Shown here one piece after another: positions 6,292-12,298 of a stretch of 12,298 nucleotides of DNA. Position 1 is the first letter of the stretch; every line of letters starts with the position of its first letter. The position numbers and the translations under genes are program-made. Location: the NCBI GenBank assembly GCA_963169135.1, contig CAUJEQ010000259.1, positions 1-12,298 on the forward strand. Direction: 5' to 3'. Below the pieces are notes generated by a model that saw nothing but the letters and a program-made list of their open reading frames with translations, ran no database searches and was not told where the DNA came from. Origin of the DNA: Chloroflexota bacterium (GTDB taxonomy: Bacteria > Chloroflexota > Dehalococcoidia > Tepidiformales > Tepidiformaceae).

Positions 6292-9200
6292 ATGAACGAG
6301 AAGGTGAGGACGCGCGGGAACGCAGGACCGGCGCCGGCGCGGGCCACGCAGCTCACCGGAACACCGGCGAAGCGCATTGACGGCAGCCCCTTTGTGGGAC
6401 GGGAGCGCGAACTGTCCGCGCTCACCGAGCCACTGCAGCGTGGAGTCCGCGACGGTAGCGTGGCATTCGTGGGCGGCGAACCCGGCATCGGAAAGTCGCG
6501 CTTGCTTCGAGAAGTTGCCGATCAAGCGCGGGCTCATGGCTGGCTCACGCTCTCGGGGCGCGCGTACGACACCGAGGGGATGCCCGCCTACCTGCCATTC
6601 ATCGAAGTCATCAGGGAACATCTTCTCCGCGCCCCGGACAACCTCGTCAGGGCACTCGCAGAAGGCGCCCCCGAACTCTGCAAGCTCCTTCCGGAGATTC
6701 GCGAACGCGCAGGGGACGTGCCCGAAGCGTCCACGCTCGGGCCCGAGGCCGAGCGGTTCCGGCTCTTCGAATCGGTCTCGCAGTTTCTTCTCGATATCGG
6801 GCGCCAGTCCGAGGCGAACGGCCTTGTCATCCTCCTCGATGACTTACATTGGGCCGACAAGACCACCGTCCTTTTGCTCCAGCACTTCGCGCGCCAGCTC
6901 GCCGGAGTCCCGGTGTTCGTCGTTGCGGCATTCCGCCCCACCGACCTCGAACAGGGGAACCCGCTCCTCGGTGTCATCCCGGACCTGCTGAGGGAGCGCC
7001 TTTGCACACAGATCACGCTGGGACCGCTCGAGCCAGAGCACGTCCAGGCACTGATCGAGGGGCTTGCCAGCCTTCCGTCCACGTTGCCCTTCGCCGCGAA
7101 GCTGACCCGGGAGACTGCGGGGAACCCATTCTTCATCGAAGAGACAGTCCGCGACCTTCTGGAGCGGGGCGCCGGCTTCTCCGACCCGTCTGCGCTGGGC
7201 GCCGGAGTGCCAGAGGGTATCCGCACCGTCATCGGCCGGCGCCTGTCGCTCCTTCGCCCGGCATCGAAGCAGGCACTTCAAAGCACCGCTGTGCTCGGAG
7301 ACACCTTCCACTTCAAACTTCTTTCCGCGGCGTCCGAACTCGAGCCGGAACATCTGACGGATGCTGTCGAGGAGGCCGGGCGGGCGGGAATGCTCCGCCA
7401 GGAGGGCGATTCCTACGCGTTCACGCATGCCCTCATCCGCAAGACGGTGTACGACGAACTGAGCGTGCCTCGCCGCCAGCATCTCCACCACCGGGCGGCA
7501 GAGGCCCTGGAGTCCTTCGGCGCGACCATCCAGGATGCGGGCCTCGCAGCTATCGGATACCACTGGAAGATGGCCGGTTGCCCGGAGCGCGCCTTTGAAT
7601 ACCTGCTTCGGGCCGGAGAAGCTGCCGTCACCGTCGCTGCCTGGGAGGAAGCAGCCCGTCATTGGCAGGCCGCGCTGGACTGCATGGAACTGGCAGGTGA
7701 GCCGCCCGCCCGCCGTGCCCGTCTCCTTGAAGGCATTGGCGACCTCGACTTCCTCAGCAGCCTCGAGGTCCACTCCTGCATTGCCCACTACGACCGCGCA
7801 CGCGATCTCTACAAAGTAGCGGGCGACGTGGTGGGCGCGGCCCGCGCATCGCTGCGCGCCGGCCGCAGCCTGGCGTACCCGACCTCGGCCCCCGACTTCG
7901 AAGGGGCAGTGGACTACCTCCGCGAAGCTGAGAGTGTGTTGAAGTCAACCCCGGACAGCATCGAGCTGGGAGAACTCTACACCGCCCTCGGCCACGCCGA
8001 GTCACACCAGCTGCGGGACGCCCCGGAACAGATACTCACGTGGATCAACCGCCTTCAGGCCGTGGCCGAGAAGCTGGACAGCGACTACCTCCGTATCAGT
8101 GCCTGTTCCCTCGAGGGCCACTACGCCGGCCTCCGGGGCGAGCTCGCGCGCGGACTGGCGCTCGAAGAGCGCGCCTGCGAATGGGCTCTCGAAATGAAGG
8201 ACCTCGCCGCGAACAAGTGGGAACAGCAGTGGCACGAGTACCTCCTCGGCTATAGCAGCGACGGCCAGGCGACTCCCGCCGAAGACGTGGGCTCGTACCA
8301 GTTGTCCCGCTTCCTGATGCTCAGCTACACGGTCAACTGCTGTGGCGTCCAGAGTCTCGACCTCCTCGATCCCGTACGCGCCAGGGCGAAACACGAAGTC
8401 TTGCGCGACGCCCCGGTCCACCTCTTCTATGAGCTCTGCTTCACTGGCGAGGTGAGTGCGCTGCGCCGGACTGTCCAGGACTGCGTCGTCCTGCCGGCCG
8501 TCCCAACCGGCCGGGGTCTCCTGAGCTGGGCCGACGGCGACTGGCAATCCGCTGCCGACGGGTTTCGCTCCCGCATCGCGTTTTGGGAAAATGCCGGTAG
8601 TTCGTATGCCATCGTTCTTGCCCAGCGCTTCATGGTCCGCATCCTGCGCGCGCTGGGAGACCTGCCGGGTGCGCAAGCCGCCGCCCAGGAGTGGCTCAAT
8701 GCCACGCTCAGGGGCGGGGCCGTGAAGCTGGAGATCCCGGCGCGAGCCGAACTCGCCCTCCTGTTCGCGGAGACGCATCGCCTCGCCGAAGCGGAGACTC
8801 ATCTCCAGCGTTGCCGTGAAGTCCTCTCGGCCGGCGAGGACTGGCGCGGGATCGGCGGACGCGTTCGCCTCGCCGAGGCCGCCTTCGCCGCAGCGAACGG
8901 GAACTTCGACGACGCAGAAGCCCACTTCGCGGCCGCAGTCGAAACCTTCCGCGCGCTCACGCTCCCCTGGGACGAAGCAGAAACCTTCGAGGTTTGGGCA
9001 CGGGCCTGCCGACGGTTCCATCGGGGCCGCATCCGCCAGGCGTTCGTCGACGAGAAACTGCAGTCCGCCCGCGCAATCTACGAACGAATCGGGGCGGGGC
9101 AACCCTGGCTGGACCGCCTGGCGCAACAGGAAGCACATCTTGCCGTCATCATGTCGGGCCCCTCCGCGGACAAGCTCCTCGAAGGCCTTTCCGCCCGGGA

Positions 9201-9375
9201 AGTCCAGGTCCTGCAATCCATCGCCGCCGGCCAGACCAACGCCGAAATCGCAGATTCCCTGGTTATCAGTCCCCACACCGTCGGCCGCCACGTCAGCAAC
9301 ATCTTCGGCAAGCTCGGCATCGCCAACCGGGCCGATGCAGCCGCGTGGGCCGTCCGAAACGGACTCGCCCGGTAG
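6292..9375 (+). CDS. Large ATP-binding LuxR-family transcriptional regulator, copy 2
   Basis: This is a 1027-residue paralogue of the protein at 2243, with the same architecture. Walker A is GEPGIGKS (62-69, the same residue numbers as copy 1), then GRAYDTEGMPAYLPF, Walker B LLDDLHWAD (181-189) and a GNPFFIEETVRDLL segment. A long TPR-like helical region follows, and the LuxR/GerE helix-turn-helix occupies about residues 963-1027. ATG 6292 has GAGAGGG about 5 nt upstream. The ATPase and helical regions differ widely from copy 1. The HTH is nearly the same, with SPHTVGRHVSNIF identical, and DNA 9229-9375 is about 90% identical to 5099-5245 by hand count. That suggests the same DNA target with a different input. 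A rare TTA leucine codon lies in Walker B (6844-6846). The partner membrane-protein gene follows after 144 nt. Confidence 0.9.
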   Translation: MNEKVRTRGNAGPAPARATQLTGTPAKRIDGSPFVGRERELSALTEPLQRGVRDGSVAFVGGEPGIGKSRLLREVADQARAHGWLTLSGRAYDTEGMPAYLPFIEVIREHLLRAPDNLVRALAEGAPELCKLLPEIRERAGDVPEASTLGPEAERFRLFESVSQFLLDIGRQSEANGLVILLDDLHWADKTTVLLLQHFARQLAGVPVFVVAAFRPTDLEQGNPLLGVIPDLLRERLCTQITLGPLEPEHVQALIEGLASLPSTLPFAAKLTRETAGNPFFIEETVRDLLERGAGFSDPSALGAGVPEGIRTVIGRRLSLLRPASKQALQSTAVLGDTFHFKLLSAASELEPEHLTDAVEEAGRAGMLRQEGDSYAFTHALIRKTVYDELSVPRRQHLHHRAAEALESFGATIQDAGLAAIGYHWKMAGCPERAFEYLLRAGEAAVTVAAWEEAARHWQAALDCMELAGEPPARRARLLEGIGDLDFLSSLEVHSCIAHYDRARDLYKVAGDVVGAARASLRAGRSLAYPTSAPDFEGAVDYLREAESVLKSTPDSIELGELYTALGHAESHQLRDAPEQILTWINRLQAVAEKLDSDYLRISACSLEGHYAGLRGELARGLALEERACEWALEMKDLAANKWEQQWHEYLLGYSSDGQATPAEDVGSYQLSRFLMLSYTVNCCGVQSLDLLDPVRARAKHEVLRDAPVHLFYELCFTGEVSALRRTVQDCVVLPAVPTGRGLLSWADGDWQSAADGFRSRIAFWENAGSSYAIVLAQRFMVRILRALGDLPGAQAAAQEWLNATLRGGAVKLEIPARAELALLFAETHRLAEAETHLQRCREVLSAGEDWRGIGGRVRLAEAAFAAANGNFDDAEAHFAAAVETFRALTLPWDEAETFEVWARACRRFHRGRIRQAFVDEKLQSARAIYERIGAGQPWLDRLAQQEAHLAVIMSGPSADKLLEGLSAREVQVLQSIAAGQTNAEIADSLVISPHTVGRHVSNIFGKLGIANRADAAAWAVRNGLAR

Positions 9376-9430
9376 CGAGAACGCACCATTGTCGGTAGAT
9401 GGCAGCCATTCCAGCACTTCTTAAGATGGC

Positions 9431-9468
9431 GGGATCGCGCGATGGAAGCGCACACCCCGGGGCACACA
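9431..9468 (+). promoter_or_regulatory. Conserved leader with candidate operator, before membrane protein 2
   Basis: A perfect 10-bp palindrome ATCGCGCGAT (9434-9443) is followed by CCCCGGGG (9455-9462), the same arrangement as before membrane-protein gene 1. TAAGAT at 9422-9427, just upstream, could be a -10 element. This gap between 9376 and 9519 contains no gene. Confidence 0.3.
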
Positions 9469-9653
9469 CTCCTCCCAGACCGATGAAGCACTCACCGGCC
9501 CAGAAAGAGGAGAAACACCATGAGCACGCAAGCCACGTCCACCCAGGTCCTGTCCGGCGCCTTCAAGCACGGTGCCGGGCGCATCATCCTTCTCGCCCTC
9601 GGCGGTACCGTCGTCGCCGCAGCACTGGTGACCGCGGTCGCCGTGCGCCAGTC
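9441..9653. repeat. Near-identical block, copy B (leader plus 5' end of membrane gene)
   Basis: This is the second copy of the block at 5311-5522. The differences seen are G to A in the CCCCGGGG flank, one extra A just before the start codon, and two substitutions in codons 27 and 29. Sequence after 9653 is unrelated to copy A for roughly 45 codons, then similarity resumes at the C-terminal repeat domain. Confidence 0.92.
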
Positions 9654-10044
9654 ACCCGGGAGTGACGCATCCCCGGCAGCCACCGGTGCGGCCCTGCTCG
9701 AATCCGACCAGGCCCAGCACGGCGCCCTGATCGAGGGCACGCTGGCGCAGGTCCCCGAGGGATCCGCATTCGCCGCCGTCCAAACGTCCGCCTTGTCCGA
9801 GGCCGGACCTCGCACCACCTATCTCGTGGCCAGCCAGGAACAAGCGGACGCAGTGGCCCTCGGCATCAACGAGGCCAACCTCATCCGTGTGACGACGGGC
9901 CTGACGCCGATGCCCGATACCGTCCTCGTCGTTGGCTCGGACGCCGAAGCCGAGGCCGCCCGGGCCGCCATCGCCGATGGCAACCGCATCCTCGTCGGAC
10001 TCGGCGAGCCCGAAGAACTCGTCGTGGACCTCCGCACCAAATGA
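9520..10044 (+). CDS. Single-pass membrane protein, copy 2 (unknown function)
   Basis: This 174-residue paralogue of the protein at 5389 belongs to no family I recognise. Residues 1-45 are identical to copy 1 except V27L and include the same single membrane anchor (about 22-42). The linker (about 46-97) is unrelated to copy 1 and lacks its 32-residue repeats. The C-terminal domain (about 98-174) again has two halves, YLVASQEQADAVALGI... and VLVVGSDAEAEAARAAI...GEP, ending EELVVDLRTK. The protein should sit in the membrane with its repeat domain outside. AGAGGAGA before ATG 9520 is the ribosome-binding site. It lies 144 nt after LuxR-type gene 2 and is followed by a hairpin terminator. Conserved ends with a replaced middle suggest that anchor and repeat domain are the functional parts and the linker is a spacer. 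Confidence 0.82.
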   Translation: MSTQATSTQVLSGAFKHGAGRIILLALGGTVVAAALVTAVAVRQSPGSDASPAATGAALLESDQAQHGALIEGTLAQVPEGSAFAAVQTSALSEAGPRTTYLVASQEQADAVALGINEANLIRVTTGLTPMPDTVLVVGSDAEAEAARAAIADGNRILVGLGEPEELVVDLRTK

Positions 10045-10061
10045 CCCCCAACCGATCCCCG

Positions 10062-10089
10062 AAGAGGGCGCCAACCCGGCGCCCTCTTT
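10062..10089 (+). terminator. Hairpin terminator after membrane protein 2
   Basis: Stem AAGAGGGCGCC (10062-10072) / GGCGCCCTCTT (10078-10088) with loop AACCC, 17 nt after the TGA. The T-run is short (CTCTTTC). Compared with the hairpin at 6055, an inner G-C pair has become A-T on both sides of the stem, so the pairing is preserved. Confidence 0.75.
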
Positions 10090-10110
10090 CCGCGTGGCGC
10101 CAGTCCTTGC

Positions 10111-10160
10111 CGCGCTATCGCCAGCGCAGCCCCGAAGAAGTACACCTTCCTCCACCAGAG
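10111..10160 (+). pseudogene. Decayed 3' fragment of the VOC gene (scar 2)
   Basis: In the VOC reading frame this piece gives PKKYTFLHQS, against WKKHTFLHPR in the intact protein (residues 262-271). By hand count, 24 of 27 bases match in the core 10134-10160 against 2073-2099, and weaker ungapped similarity extends upstream to about 10111. It lies just after the second terminator and before LuxR-type gene 3, the same place as scar 1. Downstream the match fades. Confidence 0.72.
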
Positions 10161-10237
10161 CCCCATCGCCGGCGCCCCCGTACCGTCTCTCCACCATCCG
10201 GCCCCGGTGCAGGTACCGGCACCCCCGCTTCCGGGCC

Positions 10238-10275
10238 TGCTATACTCCCCGCGGGACGGACTGAATTCGGGGTGG
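10238..10275 (+). promoter_or_regulatory. Extended -10 promoter and ribosome-binding site of LuxR-type gene 3
   Basis: TGCTATACT (10238-10246) fits an extended -10 element (TGn followed by TATACT), with its end 34 nt before the ATG at 10281. GGGGTGG (10269-10275) is a plausible ribosome-binding site 5 nt before the start. No clear -35 was seen, which extended -10 promoters can do without. Confidence 0.45.
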
Positions 10276-10280
10276 CAATA

Positions 10281-12298
10281 ATGTCCGGGAGTCCGGCGGA
10301 ACCGGTCCGCGAGCGTTCTCCCCACCGTGTCGCGTTAGTCGGCCGCGAGCACGAGCTCGCCGCACTGGCCGCATGGTTGCGTGGCGAGCCCCGCGGCGTC
10401 CCGGCCGTCGCCCTCATCGGTGGGGAACCCGGCGTCGGCAAGACCCGTCTCCTCCGCGAACTCTCCGGGCGTGCCCATGCCGATGGCTGGCTCGTCCTCT
10501 CCGGGCGGGCCTACGACGGCGAGGGGTGGCCGCCCTATCTTCCGCTCATCGAGTCCCTCCGCGAATACCACGAGCGAACCCCCGCGGGAGAGCTCGAACC
10601 TCTGCTCGCCGGTGCTCCCGAAATCACCACGCTCCTCCCGGAAGTAGCGCACCTGGTTGGCGCCGCCCCTGCACCCCGGCGCCGCCCCGAGTCCGAGCGC
10701 TACGCGCTCTTCCAGGCGGTTACCGGCTTCCTGGTCGCCGCCGCCGCCGCCACCGAGGCTCGCGGCATCCTCCTCTGCCTGGACGACCTCCACTGGGCCG
10801 ACCGCTCGACGCTCCTCCTCTTCCAGCACCTCGCCCGCAAGGCTGCGGCGTCCCGTCTCCGCATCGCCGCCACCTATCGCACGGTCGGGGTCGAACCCGG
10901 ACACCCCCTGCTCCCCATCCTGGCCGAACTCACCCGTGAGCATCTGCACGAATCCATCGGCCTCCAGCCGCTCTCCGAGGCCGAGACGGGCGCGCTCGTG
11001 GCCACCCTCACCCACAGGACCTCAGTCGCGCCGCCGCTCGTCGAAGTGCTCCACGCGCGTACCAGGGGGAACCCCTTCTTCGTCCAGGAAGTGGTCCGCA
11101 AGCTCCTGGCCGACGGCCATGACCTCGACGACCCGTCTGTTGCCGCCGGACAGTGGGGCATCCCCGAAGGCGTCCGCCAGGTCATCGGCAGCCGCATCGC
11201 CTGCCTCGATCCCGCTACCCGTCGCTTCCTCCATGCCGCCGCCGTCCTCGGTGACGACTTCGGCCGGATGTTCCCGGTCATTGCCACCATCCTGGAGACC
11301 AAAGTCGAACCGCTCACCGGCGCCGTGGAAGACGCAGTCGCCGCGGGTATCCTGCGCGAAAACGGCGGCGCCTACCAGTTCGCGCACGCCCTCACACGCG
11401 ATGCCCTGCTCGAAGATATCTCGCCTCCCCGGCGCCAGGGCCTCCACCTCGCCGCTGCCCGCGCCATCGAACAGGCCTACGCCCGCAACCTCGAACCCCG
11501 GCTCTCCGCCGTCGCGGTCCACTACCGCATGGCCGGTCCCTTCACCGATGGCGGGAGGGCCATCGCCTTCGCTCTCCGCGCGGGCGAGGCAGCCGAGCGC
11601 GCCCTCGCCTACGACGAAGCCATGGCCCACTGGGATGCCGCCCTCGACCTGATGGACCGCCACGGCGCGGCGCCGGAAGAGCGCGTCGCCCTCCTCGAAC
11701 GCCTCGGCGAAGCCGCCCAGGTCTCCGGCTTCGACCACTACGCGCGTAGCATCCAGTACTTCGAAGAAGCGCTTGCCATCCTCCAGCACGCCGGCAATGG
11801 GCCCGGCGCCGCTGCCATGCACGCACGCCTCGCCCTCGTCCTGGCGGCAGGCAGCCCCGTGAACGACAACCCCTCCGCCCTCCGCCACCTCCAGGCCGCC
11901 GAACCCTTCCTGCGCGATGGTCCCGCCGGCCATGCCCGGCTCAGCTACTACAGCGCCCGTGGCCTCCTCGCCGTCTGGCAAGACCACCCGCGCCAGGGGC
12001 TCGAGGACTCCCGCATCGGTATGGAACTCGCCACCGAACTCGGCGAGGACGACCGCTGGGTGAGCAATGCCGCCATGCACAGCGCTCATCTCCACAAGCT
12101 CGGCCACGTGGCTCAGGCCATCGACCTCAACGCCCGCGCCTGGGAGGTCGCCGACCGCCTGAACAACCCCTTCCGGGCCTACACTGCGGCCGGCTGGCAG
12201 GCCACGCGGCTACTCAAGATGCAGGCTCCGATGGAAGCGTTGCCATGGGCGCAGCGCGAGGCCGATCAGCCCCGCCAGCTCCATGCACCGACCCGGCG
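10281..12298 (+). CDS. Large ATP-binding LuxR-type regulator, copy 3 (3' end beyond window)
   Basis: This frame is open from ATG 10281 to the right edge (672 codons, no stop). The protein begins MSGSPAEPVRERSPHRV, then VGREHELAAL, Walker A GEPGVGKT (48-55), GRAYDGEGWPPYLPL, Walker B LLCLDDLHWAD (164-174), RTRGNPFFVQEVVRKLL and GVRQVIGSRIACL. A helix-rich TPR-like region follows, up to the edge. Order and spacing match copies 1 and 2, so it is the third paralogue. By comparison about 330 residues, including the expected LuxR helix-turn-helix, lie outside the window, so DNA binding is inferred, not seen. It sits behind a terminator, VOC scar 2 and its own promoter-like sequence. A long antisense frame (11022-12107) is a GC-rich shadow. 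Confidence 0.9.
   Translation, partial: MSGSPAEPVRERSPHRVALVGREHELAALAAWLRGEPRGVPAVALIGGEPGVGKTRLLRELSGRAHADGWLVLSGRAYDGEGWPPYLPLIESLREYHERTPAGELEPLLAGAPEITTLLPEVAHLVGAAPAPRRRPESERYALFQAVTGFLVAAAAATEARGILLCLDDLHWADRSTLLLFQHLARKAAASRLRIAATYRTVGVEPGHPLLPILAELTREHLHESIGLQPLSEAETGALVATLTHRTSVAPPLVEVLHARTRGNPFFVQEVVRKLLADGHDLDDPSVAAGQWGIPEGVRQVIGSRIACLDPATRRFLHAAAVLGDDFGRMFPVIATILETKVEPLTGAVEDAVAAGILRENGGAYQFAHALTRDALLEDISPPRRQGLHLAAARAIEQAYARNLEPRLSAVAVHYRMAGPFTDGGRAIAFALRAGEAAERALAYDEAMAHWDAALDLMDRHGAAPEERVALLERLGEAAQVSGFDHYARSIQYFEEALAILQHAGNGPGAAAMHARLALVLAAGSPVNDNPSALRHLQAAEPFLRDGPAGHARLSYYSARGLLAVWQDHPRQGLEDSRIGMELATELGEDDRWVSNAAMHSAHLHKLGHVAQAIDLNARAWEVADRLNNPFRAYTAAGWQATRLLKMQAPMEALPWAQREADQPRQLHAPTR

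Larger units (their letters stand above)
2071..12298 (+). repeat. Tandem array of three VOC-tail / LuxR-ATPase / membrane-protein units
   Basis: Equivalent VOC-tail positions at 2071, about 6081 and 10132 give periods of about 4010 and 4051 nt. Units 1 and 2 each contain a LuxR-type ATPase gene, a 143-144-nt gap, a membrane-protein gene and a hairpin terminator. Unit 3 is cut by the window edge within its ATPase gene. No insertion sequence or transposase is visible at the junctions, so the array probably grew by ordinary tandem duplication. Confidence 0.85.

Noticed and set aside
6844..6846. TTA leucine codon as a bldA-type control point
   Set aside because: TTA is rare here, but nothing shows the organism is a streptomycete, and the TTA in copy 3 is at an unrelated position.
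8002..9417. Long antisense open frame (471 codons) over LuxR-type gene 2
   Set aside because: It is the complement of a clearly coding HTH and helical region, with no recognisable motif or start signal.
11022..12107. Antisense open frame (361 codons) near the right edge
   Set aside because: The + strand frame from 10281 carries Walker A/B and family motifs; the antisense product is Gly/Val/Glu-rich shadow sequence.

Overview
The window comes from a GC-rich bacterium (codon third positions are mostly G or C). The small metabolic genes and very large LuxR-type ATPases suggest a Chloroflexota or actinobacterial genome. That placement is my inference; no rRNA or other phylogenetic marker is present.

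Layout. Positions 1-291 hold the 3' end of a hotdog-fold (MaoC-like) protein on the + strand. It converges, with a 6-nt gap, on a diacylglycerol kinase/YegS-family lipid kinase gene on the - strand (298-1230). A 57-nt divergent intergenic region separates the kinase from a double VOC-domain gene on the + strand (TTG start, 1288-2154). From there to the right edge the window is a tandem array of one cassette. Unit 1 is LuxR-type STAND ATPase (2243-5245), single-pass membrane protein (5389-6036) and a hairpin terminator. Unit 2 is ATPase (6292-9375), membrane protein (9520-10044) and terminator. Unit 3 is a third ATPase (10281 to the edge, open at its 3' end).

The array arose by tandem duplication and carries scars. 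In front of ATPases 2 and 3 lie short, start-less fragments of the 3' end of the VOC gene (about 6096-6164 and 10111-10160). They align without gaps, and in the same reading frame, to the intact VOC gene that precedes ATPase 1. The repeat period is about 4.0 kb.

Conservation between units is uneven. The ATPase and helical sensor regions have diverged strongly. The DNA-binding HTH ends, the leader before the membrane gene and the first ~45 codons of the membrane gene are almost identical at DNA level, and so is the membrane protein C-terminus. The simplest reading is a family of regulators with different inputs that share a DNA target, each paired with an anchored extracytoplasmic protein built from a ~35-residue repeat I do not recognise. 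This two-gene cassette is the best candidate here for an undescribed signalling system. No RNA genes, CRISPR arrays, transposases or prophage genes were seen.
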